Below, one piece after another: positions 53,141 to 64,000 of a stretch of 64,000 bases of DNA. The position numbers were made by a program, and so were the translations under genes. Every line of letters begins with the position of its first letter. Position 1 is the first letter of the stretch. Source of the stretch: Bordetella sp. LUAb4 (GTDB lineage Bacteria > Pseudomonadota > Gammaproteobacteria > Burkholderiales > Burkholderiaceae_B); NCBI RefSeq assembly GCF_021325795.1, contig NZ_JAHPZX010000006.1, positions 186,001-250,000 of the forward strand, given 5' to 3'. Below the pieces are notes generated by a model that saw only the letters and a list, made by a program, of their open reading frames with translations, did not search any database and was not told where the DNA came from.

Positions 53141-55408
53141 CTACGGCGAGTTCCTGGGGTCCCGGATGCCAGCAGGCAGCGCGCCGTGTTCGCGGATGTA
53201 CCTGTCCATCTGGCGCAGGGCCTCTTGCTGCCATACGTCCACGATGGCACGGGCAGCGTCACCGCCTACCCGCTCGATCAATATCGTCATATCCGCCCGC
53301 TGGACGGCCGTGAACGACTGCATCAGTGCCTGGCTATGCTCGGCGAGGTATTCGGCGGCTTCGGATTGAGGCAGGCGCTGCAGCAAGGAGGTGACACTCG
53401 CCGCATCCACACTGGTAGGCGGCGCGCTGGGTTCGCGGGTATCCCTGGACACCTCGTACTGTCCTCGATCAAGCGCCTGGACCTTGGTCGATGGCGCATC
53501 CACACCGGCAGGTGGTGCGCCGCGCTCGTGGATGCTCCTGGGCGCCTCGCTCTGCACTCGTTCGAGCACCTGGACCTTGGTCAAAGGCGCATCGATACCC
53601 GCAGGTGCAGCACTGGGTTCACGGGCGTCGTTGGGCGCCTGGCGACTGCCGTCGGGCTGCCAGGCATTCAAGATGGCGCGCGCGGCGCCGCCGCCTATCT
53701 TCCTGATCAATGGCTGCATCTCCGCACGCTGCACGGAAGTGAACGACTGGCCTAGCTCCTGATCATGCTTGGCCAAGTACTCCGCCGCTTGGGCTCGGGG
53801 CAGGCGTTCCAACAAATAGGTAAGCGCGTCCAGACCCAAGGTCTTCGGCGGCACCTCCATGTAGGCGGCGGGACCAATTCTATCGCTGACGTCCGCGACC
53901 ATTGCCTTGCGGGCCTCGGGCCGGGCGCCGAGAAACACGGCCGCATGCCGCGCCTGGTATTCCGCGGACTTGTACGCACCGACCCGCTGCGTGAAAGCCG
54001 GCAACCCGGACCAGCCCATCACCCATTCAGGGGGAGTGCGCATGCAGGTGTCAAGGTCGCTCTGCGCCAACGCCTCATTGATCACGCTGGGAAGTGGGCG
54101 GTCGTCAAAGCGGCTGCCTCGCCGCTGGGCCAACAGGTCGCCGACGTTAAGGGCGTCGGCTGACCATTCACGGCGGTTTTCCCATGACGGCTGGCCGCCC
54201 ACCGATGCCGGCACGACAGACTTCCACACCATGTCGCCGTAAGCCAGCATGTGGACAGACCCAAGATCGGCATCCGACCAGCTTCCAAGATCCGCTATCC
54301 CAACTTCGTCGTTCAGCACCCCTAGCGGTTTCATGCTTGCAAGCACATCGACCGTCAACGCCGTTTTATCGCCGCGCAGCGTGTAGTTGCTCAGGCCCGT
54401 ACTGTCGTCGAACCCATAGCGCAGAAAGGATGACACCTCGAACGCGTCCTCCTTGCCGAACATCGTCACGCCGACGCTCCTGGCCGCCGCGGTGACGCTC
54501 TCCCACACCGCTTCGGTCAGCTCCCCTTCCATGGCGATATTTTGGCTCCCCAACGCGTCGGTAAACGACTGCATGCATTCTTCCGCCCAGTTCGACGCGA
54601 TGCGATCGGGGGTCAATTGCTCGCACACGGCATGGAGATATCTGTCCACCTGGCCTTCGCTGAGAAAGTTGACGACGCGATCCTGGATCTCCGGCAATCC
54701 CAGGCTGGGCGCAAGTCGATTCCACGCTTCATTGACGATATGGACCTGGTTGCCGGCATTCATATCGATCCCTGCCCGAAGCGCACCCACACGAGCAGGC
54801 GGAAAGTCCTTGCGTACCTGCTCTTCCAGCACCGCCATCGTTACCGCTTCCTTGATGCGCCACAGGCGTGCTTTGGCATCGTCCTGAGATGACATTGCCA
54901 GCCCGCGCACGCAGCGTTGCAGGTTGGCGAAAGCGCCTGGACCACAGACGGTGATGCCGGCCGACAGATTTTCGATTGCCGCCAGCCGCGTATCGAGTGG
55001 GATGCGCGCGTCGTCCACCGCATTGCACAACTCCGTCAGCAACTGGGGAATATGTATATCGGCGATCTCGTTGAAGGTGTCGAAATACGTGGGGTGCGCC
55101 AGCCAGTTGTCGCAGAACTGACTGGTATTCTGGTACACCGATTCGTTGTCCGCGCGGCCTCGTTCCCAGTAAAAGCCCACCAGCTTATCGAGATGGCGTA
55201 CGGCGTCCTCTCTGAACATCACAAAGTCATCGGAAGCGCGGAAGGACTTGAAGTCGCCATACTTCGCCGCCGAATAGGTCACCCGCCACCCGTCGCCCAC
55301 TGACGGGACGCCATCTCGCGGTTTCGACGCAGGCGCTACCACTGCATCGAGAGGTCCATATAACGCCGCGCTGAATAACGCGTTGCTGGTTGAATTCGTG
55401 ATCGACAT
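53141..55408 (-). CDS. Unknown 755-residue protein with internal repeat modules, possible effector
   Basis: I do not recognise a family for this protein. It starts MSITNSTSNALFSAALYG, with a Ser/Thr/Asn-rich N-terminus and no Sec signal or membrane helices, the sort of N-terminus type III effectors have. The first 520 residues appear globular. The last 230 contain a module of about 55 residues present twice, with shared segments RLPxxxAAEYLAxH, QSFTxVQRAxM and GGxAARAI. Between the two modules are three shorter repeats around PAGxDAPxTKVQxLxR. The frame opens at 55447, but the ATG at 55408 is preferred. On the minus strand a TATAAC lies about 25 bp upstream of it. I found no well-spaced hrp box. 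Confidence 0.7.
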   Translation of the reverse strand: MSITNSTSNALFSAALYGPLDAVVAPASKPRDGVPSVGDGWRVTYSAAKYGDFKSFRASDDFVMFREDAVRHLDKLVGFYWERGRADNESVYQNTSQFCDNWLAHPTYFDTFNEIADIHIPQLLTELCNAVDDARIPLDTRLAAIENLSAGITVCGPGAFANLQRCVRGLAMSSQDDAKARLWRIKEAVTMAVLEEQVRKDFPPARVGALRAGIDMNAGNQVHIVNEAWNRLAPSLGLPEIQDRVVNFLSEGQVDRYLHAVCEQLTPDRIASNWAEECMQSFTDALGSQNIAMEGELTEAVWESVTAAARSVGVTMFGKEDAFEVSSFLRYGFDDSTGLSNYTLRGDKTALTVDVLASMKPLGVLNDEVGIADLGSWSDADLGSVHMLAYGDMVWKSVVPASVGGQPSWENRREWSADALNVGDLLAQRRGSRFDDRPLPSVINEALAQSDLDTCMRTPPEWVMGWSGLPAFTQRVGAYKSAEYQARHAAVFLGARPEARKAMVADVSDRIGPAAYMEVPPKTLGLDALTYLLERLPRAQAAEYLAKHDQELGQSFTSVQRAEMQPLIRKIGGGAARAILNAWQPDGSRQAPNDAREPSAAPAGIDAPLTKVQVLERVQSEAPRSIHERGAPPAGVDAPSTKVQALDRGQYEVSRDTREPSAPPTSVDAASVTSLLQRLPQSEAAEYLAEHSQALMQSFTAVQRADMTILIERVGGDAARAIVDVWQQEALRQMDRYIREHGALPAGIRDPRNSP

Positions 55409-55573
55409 GCGGGCACCCGGTTCAAAGGTCCCGTTATAACGATGCAACCGCGGTAACGAAGCAGGAAATCAAAACAAACCGGACGAGAAACAACCGTGAT
55501 CCCTCAAGGTTTTTCTTACAGTCTCCGACAAGGCCTCACCTGCTTCGTCGAAAAACTGTCAGAGGATCCAATC

Positions 55574-56182
55574 ATGTTCCGATATCTGTTCGTGAAATCA
55601 GCCGCCGCTCTATTACTGGGAATGTGCCTGACGCCTGCTGCACGGGCTTCGCATGAGTACATCGTGACGATGGCAGCGTGGACTCTGCCGAGTGATCGAT
55701 ACATCATCGTCATTTTTCCACCTGAGGGCAATGCGCCTAACAGCGTATGCATGCAAACCTGGCGGGTACCATCGGCTCCTGCGCAGATCGGCATGGGCGA
55801 GTATTCCGACAGATACATTTGGGTAAAGATAGAGGATAAGGATTCATTCAGTTGCGCGGGGACAGAGAAATACAATACCTGGCGCTTCGAGATCCGCAAC
55901 TACCCCGAGGGAGTGACGGTAGGAAGATCAATAAAATACGACGTGGTCGGACAGGGCAGGTTCCAGTTCTGGCATCGCAAGATAGGCACCATTTGGTATA
56001 CCCAGATCATCGCCTTGAACGCCGACAAGGCAAACCCAAACGACGACCCTGCTTTTGTCTACAGAGCTACCTGCGGCAATCCACCGAACCCACCGGCGAA
56101 TTGCCTTGGTGAAGACGTAATGGGAAAAGACGCGGCGGACCAGATATACGTCTATCTTGGATATCCCAAAAAGAAAAATTGA
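55574..56182 (+). CDS. Small exported protein of unknown function
   Basis: The 202-residue protein starts with a clear Sec signal peptide (MFRYLFVKSAAALLLGMCLT, cleavage likely after ARA near residue 25). The mature part is beta-rich by its pattern of aromatics and charges (YIVTMAAWTLPSDRYIIVIF, QFWHRKIGTIWYTQIIAL) and has several cysteines that could form disulfides. I recognise no family. AGAGG nine bases upstream supports the ATG at 55574. Lower GC than its neighbours and its place beside the unknown repeat protein suggest a horizontally acquired patch. Confidence 0.7.
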   Translation: MFRYLFVKSAAALLLGMCLTPAARASHEYIVTMAAWTLPSDRYIIVIFPPEGNAPNSVCMQTWRVPSAPAQIGMGEYSDRYIWVKIEDKDSFSCAGTEKYNTWRFEIRNYPEGVTVGRSIKYDVVGQGRFQFWHRKIGTIWYTQIIALNADKANPNDDPAFVYRATCGNPPNPPANCLGEDVMGKDAADQIYVYLGYPKKKN

Positions 56183-56203
56183 CAGCCCCCCGCCGGGCGC
56201 GAT

Positions 56204-56908
56204 TCAGATTTCCCAGGGCGGCGTGGTATTGAAAGTCACCGGCGCAAGTAGCAGAAAGCGGGCGATAAGATCCGCGTGCTCTTTTGCCGTGATCAAGGCG
56301 GGAACCTGTTCGGGTTTGGCTTTGGGGCCGCGTTGGATGGCGGCGGAGAAAGGTTCGCGGGATGCGGCGCCCATCAGCAGCATGCCGGTCTGGCCCGGCA
56401 GCAGGGGCGCCAGGCGCATGATGTCGGCGCGCACGCATTGCGCGGCCGCGTCGATGTCGAAATCGTCGGTCAGGTGGCTGAGGTCGTGCAGGGTGTCCAG
56501 CAACTGGGCGCAGACGAAATCCTCGAAGCTGCCGTAGCGCATTTCGCTGTCGTCTTGGTCGTGCAAGACGACGCCGCAGCCGGTACCGCCGTCGACCAGG
56601 CGTATCAAGGCATACACATCGCCCGCGCCGGACATTCCGAATGGCAGGAAGGCATTGCCATGCTGGCTGGACGGCACCAGCCACTCTTCACACAAGGTGC
56701 GGGCCTCGTCCAGGCCGGTCCATTCGAAATCATAGGTACTGGCCAAGGCCGGTGGACGGCTTTGCAGGATGGCCTTGTAGTTGTCGCGGAAATCGTCCGG
56801 ATAAACGGTCAAGCCGCGCTCGATGCAGTCGGCCAGGACCGGCGGGACCGCCACGCCGATTTCATTGGCCAGTTCCCGGAAACCGGTGAGATCCTGCAAC
56901 CCGCCCAT
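56204..56908 (-). CDS. SMI1/KNR4 (SUKH) family protein
   Basis: The 234-residue protein resembles the SUKH superfamily: an N-terminal helix with GFRELANEIGVAVPPVLADCI, then LPSS-type LVPSSQHGNAFLPFGMSGAGDVYALI and LHDQDDSEMRYGSFEDFVC. SUKH proteins often act as immunity proteins against contact-dependent toxins, but also occur alone in housekeeping contexts. Here it directly follows trpS with a TGATG overlap, which suggests co-transcription with a core gene and gives no toxin partner. The start ATG at 56908 is set by that overlap. Confidence 0.65.
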   Translation of the reverse strand: MGGLQDLTGFRELANEIGVAVPPVLADCIERGLTVYPDDFRDNYKAILQSRPPALASTYDFEWTGLDEARTLCEEWLVPSSQHGNAFLPFGMSGAGDVYALIRLVDGGTGCGVVLHDQDDSEMRYGSFEDFVCAQLLDTLHDLSHLTDDFDIDAAAQCVRADIMRLAPLLPGQTGMLLMGAASREPFSAAIQRGPKAKPEQVPALITAKEHADLIARFLLLAPVTFNTTPPWEI

Positions 56909-58317
56909 CAAGCCGCCTGCAAGCTGGCCAGCGCGGCGCGCGTGGCTTGGGCGGCGGCATCGGCCGACTCCGCATCCAGGCCTGCCGGGCTGAAAGCGAC
57001 AATCGCGCCGTCGACCTCGACGGCATAGCCTACCCGCTTGACGACTTCCGTAGCGTCCGCTTTAACCGCGTCCGCCGGCGTCTCAGGGTTGGCCGAATAA
57101 TTGGCCAACACCTTGACGCCCTCGCCTTGCAGGCGCTTCACCACCGCGCCCGCCTCCTTGGGATCGGCATAGGCCACCGACAGCAGCAATTCCACGCCCT
57201 CGGCCGACATCAGGCGGAAGCGGAACTTGCCATCCTCGTCGCGGAAGCTGACGAAGCGGGCGCTTTTCGCGGCAGCTTTCTTGCCCGCGCCCTTGGCCAC
57301 CGCACTGCCACGCAGGGTCCGCAGACCGACCGCTTCGCGCACGCGCTCCATCAGCGGCGCAGCCAGCTTGCGCGCCTTCACGGCTCCCGCCAGCAGGATG
57401 TCTTCGATATCGTCCGGACGGGACATCAACGCGTCATAGCGCTCGCGCTTCTCCGCCAGTTCACGTTCCAAGCGATCGCACAGCGCCTGCTTGGCTTCGC
57501 CCCAGCCCATGCCCGCCAGCAGCGCGGCGCGGAATTCGGCCGACTCTTCATGCGTGGCGAAGGCGCGGAACAACGTGAACAGGTGGCTGTCGTCGGGATT
57601 CTTGGCTTCACCCGGCTGGCGTGAATCGGTGACGATGCGCATCACCGCCGCGCGCAGCGCCGCGGCACCGCCTTCGAACAGCGGAATGGTGTTGTTGTAG
57701 CTCTTGGACATCTTGCGGCCGTCCAGGCCCGGCAAGGTGGCCACTTCCTCGGCGATCACCACTTCGGGCAGCACGAAGTAGTCGCCCTTGTACGTGTGGT
57801 TGAAACGCTGGGCGATGTCGCGCGCCATTTCCAGATGCTGGATCTGGTCGCGGCCCACCGGCACCTTGTTGGCATTGAACATCAGGATGTCCGCGGCCAT
57901 CAGCACCGGGTAGGAGAACAGGCCCATGGTGACGCCGTCGTCCGGCTCCACTCCCTTCTCGGTGTTCTGGTCCACCGAGGCCTTGTAGGCATGGGCGCGA
58001 TTCATCAAGCCCTTGGGCGTGACGCACGTCAGAATCCAGCTGAGTTCGGGAATCTCGGGAATGTCGGATTGGCGGTAGAACGTCACCCGTTCCGGATCCA
58101 GTCCCGCCGCCAGCCAGGTCGCGGCGATTTCCAGGCGCGAACGGGACACGCGCACCGGGTCGTCCGCCTTGATCAGCGCGTGGTAATCCGCCAGGAAGTA
58201 GAACGCGTCGACCCCGGGCGAGGCGCTGGCCTCGATCGCCGGGCGCAGCGCGCCGGCATAGTTGCCGAGGTGGGGAGTACCGGTGGTGGTGATGCCGGTG
58301 AGGACGCGGGTGTTCAT
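56908..58317 (-). CDS. trpS: Tryptophanyl-tRNA synthetase with C-terminal YegP/DUF1508-like domain
   Basis: TrpRS charges tRNA-Trp. The 469-residue protein has class I signatures: the HIGH-type motif HLGN ([12 protein letters not shown]) near residue 15 and KMSKS ([15 protein letters not shown]). Standard bacterial TrpRS is about 330-400 residues. Here an extra C-terminal part of about 110 residues contains [20 protein letters not shown], which resembles a DUF1508/YegP repeat. An Ala/Lys-rich linker ([15 protein letters not shown]) joins it. The ATG at 58317 starts [13 protein letters not shown], typical for the family. It follows zapE on the minus strand; the 128-bp spacer holds two copies of a cgcctatctgcc repeat. 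Confidence 0.93.
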   Translation of the reverse strand: MNTRVLTGITTTGTPHLGNYAGALRPAIEASASPGVDAFYFLADYHALIKADDPVRVSRSRLEIAATWLAAGLDPERVTFYRQSDIPEIPELSWILTCVTPKGLMNRAHAYKASVDQNTEKGVEPDDGVTMGLFSYPVLMAADILMFNANKVPVGRDQIQHLEMARDIAQRFNHTYKGDYFVLPEVVIAEEVATLPGLDGRKMSKSYNNTIPLFEGGAAALRAAVMRIVTDSRQPGEAKNPDDSHLFTLFRAFATHEESAEFRAALLAGMGWGEAKQALCDRLERELAEKRERYDALMSRPDDIEDILLAGAVKARKLAAPLMERVREAVGLRTLRGSAVAKGAGKKAAAKSARFVSFRDEDGKFRFRLMSAEGVELLLSVAYADPKEAGAVVKRLQGEGVKVLANYSANPETPADAVKADATEVVKRVGYAVEVDGAIVAFSPAGLDAESADAAAQATRAALASLQAA

Positions 58318-58445
58318 GGCGGCAGTTCGCGAAGGAAGCAGGAAAGGCCGTAGTTTAACGTGCCCGCCTATCTGCCCATCGCCGCGCCTGCTCGCCTACC
58401 CGCCTATCTGCCTACTTTGCACAAAGCGCTGCCATACAGCGCTAA

Positions 58446-59546
58446 CTACAGCGCCACCGTATCCCGCCGATTCGACTCCAGGTACTCCTTGGACTGCATC
58501 TCCAGGATGCGCGACACCGTACGGTGGAATTCGTTGGACAGCGTGCCTTCGGTATAGATCTGTTCAGGCTCCACCGCCGCCGACATGATCAGCTTGACGC
58601 GATGGTCGTAGAACACGTCGATCAACCACGTGAAGCGGCGCGCCTCGGACGCATGGCGCGGCTCCAGCTTGGGCACGCCAGACAGGATCACGGCCTGGAA
58701 GCGGCTGGCCAGTTCCAGATAATCGTTCTGCGACCGCGGCCCGCCGCACAGCGTCGCGAAATCGAACCACACCACGCTGCCGGCCAGGGCCACGCAGCGG
58801 ATCTCGCGATGCTCGATATGCAGCACGGGCTCTTCGCGCGGCCGGTCCGCCAGGCTGTTGAAGGCGGACTCCAGCGCATCCTCGGCCGGCTTGTCCAGCG
58901 GACAGTGGTAGGACTTCACCTGTTCCAGCGTGCGGCGCCGGTAGTCGACACCGGCATCGACGTTGAGAATATCCATGCGCGCCTCGATCAGCTCGATGGC
59001 CGGCAGAATGCGCTCGCGATACAAGGCATCGGGATACAGCGTCTTGGGCTCGTAGTTCGACGTCATGACGAAGGACACGCCGTACTCGAACAGCTTGAGC
59101 AACAGCCGGTGCAGGATCATGGCGTCGGCCACGTCCGACACGTGGAACTCGTCGAAGCAGACCAGCCGGTAGCGTTTGGAAATGCGCCGCGCCACTTCAT
59201 CCAGCGGATCGGCCATGCCCTTCACTTCCTGCATCTCGCGATGCACGCTGCGCATGAACTCGTGAAAGTGCACACGCGTCTTGCGCATCACCGGCACGGT
59301 GGCGTAGAAGGCGTCCATCAGGAAGCTCTTGCCGCGCCCCACCCCGCCCCACAAATAGACGCCGCGCGGCACCTCGGGGCGATTCAGCAGCTTCTTCAGC
59401 TTGCTCGACCGCATGGCCTTGAAGGACACCCAGTCGTCGTAATACTTCTGCAGCCGGTCGACCGCCCGTTGCTGGGCATCGTCGGGCTGGAAGCCGCGTT
59501 CGGACAGGGCCTGCTGGTAGTACTCGCGTACGTTCATGGAATTCAT
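58446..59546 (-). CDS. zapE: Cell division ATPase ZapE (AFG1-like)
   Basis: ZapE is an AFG1-type P-loop ATPase that interacts with FtsZ during cell division. The 366-residue protein has Walker A GGVGRGKSFLMDAFY, Walker B RLVCFDEFHVSDVADAM and the sensor-like FVMTSNYEPKTLY. HFHEFMRSVHREM and LIDVFYDHRVKLIMSA are also typical. Two in-frame ATG codons, at 59546 and 59537, are both possible starts, and neither has a strong ribosome site. It lies downstream of lpd on the same strand. Confidence 0.93.
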   Translation of the reverse strand: MNSMNVREYYQQALSERGFQPDDAQQRAVDRLQKYYDDWVSFKAMRSSKLKKLLNRPEVPRGVYLWGGVGRGKSFLMDAFYATVPVMRKTRVHFHEFMRSVHREMQEVKGMADPLDEVARRISKRYRLVCFDEFHVSDVADAMILHRLLLKLFEYGVSFVMTSNYEPKTLYPDALYRERILPAIELIEARMDILNVDAGVDYRRRTLEQVKSYHCPLDKPAEDALESAFNSLADRPREEPVLHIEHREIRCVALAGSVVWFDFATLCGGPRSQNDYLELASRFQAVILSGVPKLEPRHASEARRFTWLIDVFYDHRVKLIMSAAVEPEQIYTEGTLSNEFHRTVSRILEMQSKEYLESNRRDTVAL

Positions 59547-59722
59547 GGGCCCAAGGGCAGCCCGACGTCACAAAAGAAAAGGGAGCGAGCCATGACAACC
59601 CGCCCCCCGGATTACGTCACCCGGGCATCACCCTGGTGCGCGCATCTGATAACGTCCCCCGAGCCGGCCGTCCCGCATGCGTATCGCACCGGAACCGCCC
59701 GCGCCCGGGGCGCGCCCCGTCA

Positions 59723-61150
<1,428 letters not shown>

Positions 61151-61362
61151 GCTGTTCTCGCTAGAGGAGGCGGACGGCGGAATAAGCACACGCCCCGCCC
61201 GGGTGAAAGAAGGCGCCGGTCAAACCGGCTGGCCGGCACGCTCACAGGGACGAATCGACATAGGGATCGATTGCCGGGATGCGCGAACCGCGCGCATCCC
61301 TGGGCGTGCCGGCTGCCGGCCCTTGCCGGGACGATCCAGGCAAGAGGCCGGCAGCGCTAGGC

Positions 61363-62598
61363 TTAGATTTCCAGCAGCAGGCGTTGCGGATCTTCCAGCG
61401 CTTCCTTCATGGCGACCAGGCCCAGCACGGCCTCGCGGCCGTCGATGATGCGGTGGTCGTAGGACATGGCCAGGTAGTTGATCGGACGGATGACGATCTG
61501 GCCATTCTCCACCACCGGACGTTCCTTGGTGGCGTGGATGCCCAGGATGGCGGCTTGCGGCGGGTTGATGATCGGGGTCGACAGCATCGAACCGAACACA
61601 CCACCGTTGGAGATGGAGAACGTACCGCCGGTCATTTCCTCGATGCCCAGCTTGCCGTCCGCGGCGCGGCGGCCGAAGTCGGCAATGGCCTTCTCGATGT
61701 CGGCGATCGACAGCTGGTCGGCATTACGCAGGATCGGCACCACCAGGCCGCGCGGGCTGCCCACGGCGATACCGATGTCGAAGTAGCCGTGGTAGATCAC
61801 GTCCTTGCCATCGACCGAAGCGTTCAGGACCGGGTACTTCTTCAGGGCGGCCACAGCGGCCTTGACGAAGAAGGACATGAAGCCCAGCTTCACGCCGTGT
61901 TCCTTCTCGAACTTCTCTTTGTACGCGTTGCGCAGGTCGATAACGGCCTTCATGTTGACTTCGTTGAACGTCGTCAGGATGGCGTTTTCGGACTGCGATT
62001 GCAGCAGGCGTTCGGCGATACGGGCACGCAGGCGGCTCATCGGCACGCGCTGTTCCGGACGGCCGTCCAGGGACAGTGTCGGCGCGGGGGCGGCGGCGGC
62101 GGGCTTGGCAGCACCGGCGGCAGCGCCACCAGCGTTGGCTTCCAGGGCATCGCCCTTGGTGATGCGGCCACCACGGCCGGAACCGGCCACGTCAGCGGCG
62201 GCAACGCCCTTGTCGGCCAGGATCTTGGCGGCGGCGGGCGAAGCGACCGGGGTCGACGACGACGCGGCGGCCGATGCCGCGGCGGGCGCGGCGGCAGCGG
62301 CGGCAGCCTTGGGCGCTTCAGCGGCGGGCGCGGTCGCCGGCGCGGCGGCGGCCTTGGCGGCGGTGTCGATACGGGCGATCAGTTGACCCGAGGTCACGGT
62401 GGCGCCGTCAGCCTCGATGATCTCGGCCAGCACACCGCTGGCGGGTGCCGGCACTTCCAGCACGACCTTGTCGGTTTCCACTTCGATCAGGATTTCGTCC
62501 GCTTCCACGGCGGCGCCGGGCTGCTTCTTCCAGGTCAGCAGGGAGGCTTCCGAAACCGATTCGGACAGCTGGGGGACGACAACTTCAGTAATAGCCAT
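61363..62598 (-). CDS. sucB: 2-oxoglutarate dehydrogenase E2 (dihydrolipoyl succinyltransferase)
   Basis: E2 carries succinyl groups on lipoyl-lysine and transfers them to CoA. The 411-residue protein has one N-terminal lipoyl domain (lysine in [11 protein letters not shown]), a long Ala/Pro linker, a peripheral-subunit-binding domain ([20 protein letters not shown]) and a catalytic domain with [16 protein letters not shown] containing the His-Asp active site. A single lipoyl domain fits SucB rather than pyruvate dehydrogenase E2. The ATG at 62598 starts [14 protein letters not shown]. It lies 73 bp after sucA. Confidence 0.95.
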   Translation of the reverse strand: MAITEVVVPQLSESVSEASLLTWKKQPGAAVEADEILIEVETDKVVLEVPAPASGVLAEIIEADGATVTSGQLIARIDTAAKAAAAPATAPAAEAPKAAAAAAAPAAASAAASSSTPVASPAAAKILADKGVAAADVAGSGRGGRITKGDALEANAGGAAAGAAKPAAAAPAPTLSLDGRPEQRVPMSRLRARIAERLLQSQSENAILTTFNEVNMKAVIDLRNAYKEKFEKEHGVKLGFMSFFVKAAVAALKKYPVLNASVDGKDVIYHGYFDIGIAVGSPRGLVVPILRNADQLSIADIEKAIADFGRRAADGKLGIEEMTGGTFSISNGGVFGSMLSTPIINPPQAAILGIHATKERPVVENGQIVIRPINYLAMSYDHRIIDGREAVLGLVAMKEALEDPQRLLLEI

Positions 62599-62671
62599 TT
62601 TTATGTATCCGTATAGTGAATGTTCGTGACGTGGGGCGCCCGCCACGGGCGCCCTTACGCTTATCGAGCGC

Positions 62672-64000
62672 TTACTTGGTCAGCATGAAGCCCTTGTACT
62701 TCGGAGCCAGCGCCTGTTCAACCAGCGCCTTCTGCTGTTCCTGGTGCTTGGCCATATAGCCCACCGCCGGCGAAGCCGACGCGGGGCGGCCAGCGTACGC
62801 CAGCTTTTGCCCTTCACTCATGTTTTCGTACAGATGATGCTGCACGTAGAACCAGGGGCCCTGGTTCTGCGGCTCGTCCTGCACCCAGATCACTTCCGTG
62901 GCCTTGGGATACTTGCGCAGTTCGGTTTCGAACGCCTTGTGTGCGAAGGGATAAAGCTGTTCGACGCGCACGATGGCGACGTTGTCCAGCTCGCGTTCCT
63001 TGCGGCCATTGATCAGGTCGTAATACACCTTGCCCGAGCAAGCCAGCACGCGCTTGACCGAGTCGGCCTTGATCGAGTCGTCCAACTCGCCGATCACCGG
63101 CTTGAAGCTGGAGCCGGCCAATTCCGTCAGGGGCGAACCGGCGTCCTTGTTACGCAGCAGCGACTTCGGCGTCAGGATGACCAGCGGCTTGCGGAACGGG
63201 CGGATCATCTGGCGGCGCAGCAGGTGGAAGATCTGCGCGGCGGTGGTGGGTTGCACCACTTGCATGTTGTTGTCCGCGCACAGCTGCAGGAAGCGTTCGA
63301 TACGCGCCGACGAGTGTTCCGGACCCTGGCCTTCATAGCCGTGCGGCAGCATCAAGGTCAGGCCCGACTGGCGGCCCCACTTGGCTTCACCGGCGCTGAT
63401 GAACTGGTCGATCACGACCTGGGCGCCGTTGACGAAGTCACCGAACTGGCCTTCCCAGATGGTCAGCGTGTTGGGCTCGGCGCTGGAGTAACCGTATTCG
63501 AAGCCCAGCACGGCTTCTTCGGACAGTACCGAGTCGATCACGACGAAAGGCGCCTGGCCTTCCGAGACGTTCTGCAGGGGGATGTACGTGCCGTCATCCC
63601 AGCGCTCGCGGTTCTGGTCGTGCAGCACGGCGTGGCGGTGGGTGAACGTGCCGCGGCCCGAATCCTGGCCGGTGATGCGGATGGCATAGCCCGACGCCAC
63701 CAGCGTGGCGAACGCCAGATGCTCGCCCATGCCCCAATCCAGATTCTGCGTGCCTTGCGCCATATTGCGGCGGTCGTTCAACAGCTTGGCAACCAGCGGG
63801 TGCGGCGTGAAGCCTTCGGGCACGGCGGTGATGCGCTCGCCGATACGCTTGAGTTCAGCCAGCGGCACGGCGGTGTCGGCCTGGTCGGTCCACTTGGCGC
63901 CCAGGAAGGGCGACCAGTCGATGGCGTACTTGCTCTTGTAGTCGGTCAGCACCGGTTCGATGGTGCGATGGCCGTCTTCCATCAACTGGCGATAGTCCTT
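62672..64000 (-). CDS. sucA: 2-oxoglutarate dehydrogenase E1, 3' part only
   Basis: E1 is the thiamine-diphosphate-dependent decarboxylase of the 2-oxoglutarate dehydrogenase complex. The window holds the C-terminal 440 or so of about 950 residues; the gene runs off the right edge, so the start is not seen. Visible segments include [59 protein letters not shown] and [16 protein letters not shown], all characteristic of SucA. The frame is open to the end without interruption. It is the first gene of the sucA-sucB-lpd set. Confidence 0.95.
   Translation of the reverse strand, partial: KDYRQLMEDGHRTIEPVLTDYKSKYAIDWSPFLGAKWTDQADTAVPLAELKRIGERITAVPEGFTPHPLVAKLLNDRRNMAQGTQNLDWGMGEHLAFATLVASGYAIRITGQDSGRGTFTHRHAVLHDQNRERWDDGTYIPLQNVSEGQAPFVVIDSVLSEEAVLGFEYGYSSAEPNTLTIWEGQFGDFVNGAQVVIDQFISAGEAKWGRQSGLTLMLPHGYEGQGPEHSSARIERFLQLCADNNMQVVQPTTAAQIFHLLRRQMIRPFRKPLVILTPKSLLRNKDAGSPLTELAGSSFKPVIGELDDSIKADSVKRVLACSGKVYYDLINGRKERELDNVAIVRVEQLYPFAHKAFETELRKYPKATEVIWVQDEPQNQGPWFYVQHHLYENMSEGQKLAYAGRPASASPAVGYMAKHQEQQKALVEQALAPKYKGFMLTK

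Noticed and set aside
55385-55430. hrp box before the 53141-55408 gene
   Set aside because: A minus-strand TGAACC...tCACgaA pair exists, but the first hexamer has a mismatch, the spacing is 17 and the downstream half lies inside the coding region.
56204-56908. SUKH protein as immunity gene for a neighbouring polymorphic toxin
   Set aside because: It overlaps trpS and no toxin gene is adjacent; the RHS protein is 32 kb away. Kept as a plain SUKH annotation.

Overview
The window is a GC-rich betaproteobacterial chromosome segment, most likely Bordetella or a close Alcaligenaceae relative. This is an inference from gene content: an FtrABCD ferrous-iron system, a phaC-phaB-phaR polyhydroxybutyrate locus, tandem cyanophycin synthetases, a Wsp surface-sensing operon, a Bug-type solute receptor, and the sucA-sucB-lpd-zapE-trpS block. 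No RNA genes, CRISPR array or prophage were recognised. A possible IS3-family end lies at the left edge.

Layout: 0.2-2.4 kb carries aqpZ (minus) divergent from aroG (plus). 2.5-9.1 kb is a catabolic cluster read here as sulfolactate degradation: suyA, suyB, a Bug receptor, slcC, comC and a hydroxyisobutyrate-dehydrogenase-like gene. SlcC and ComC would interconvert the sulfolactate enantiomers through sulfopyruvate, and SuyAB would release pyruvate and sulfite. 9.2-11.2 kb holds a DUF455 protein and a divergent FemAB-like acyltransferase. 11.5-20.4 kb is a complete wspABCDEFR operon, which makes c-di-GMP in response to a membrane signal. 20.6-24.4 kb is an orphan TccC/RHS-type toxin with a novel C-terminus. 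24.4-32.6 kb holds the cyanophycin-associated ABC transporter and DUF1854 protein (minus), divergent from two tandem cyanophycin synthetases (plus). 33.1-33.9 kb has two small envelope or stress proteins. 34.1-38.3 kb is an accessory island of two paralogous PP2C-like proteins, both behind hrp-box-like promoters. One begins with a myristoylation/palmitoylation-like MGSCISK sequence. The other is fused to a papain-like (AvrRpt2-type) cysteine protease.

38.3-41.6 kb is ftrABCD (minus). 42-45.1 kb is phaC-phaB-phaR (minus), followed on the same strand by pgeF and rluD, which are divergent from bamD. 48-50.3 kb is a DinG/YoaA helicase (minus) and 50.5-53 kb is tex (plus). 53.1-56.2 kb is a second accessory patch: a 755-residue repeat-containing protein of unknown function and a small exported protein. 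56.2-64 kb returns to core genes on the minus strand: a SUKH protein, trpS, zapE, lpd, sucB and the 3' part of sucA.

Two themes stand out. First, several genes look like host-directed effectors: the PP2C pair, the TccC-like protein with a nuclear-localisation-like segment, and possibly the repeat protein. Second, there are unusually many short tandem repeats of 13, 14 and 24 bp in intergenic spacers, concentrated in the sulfolactate cluster but also present in the wsp, cph and ftr loci.
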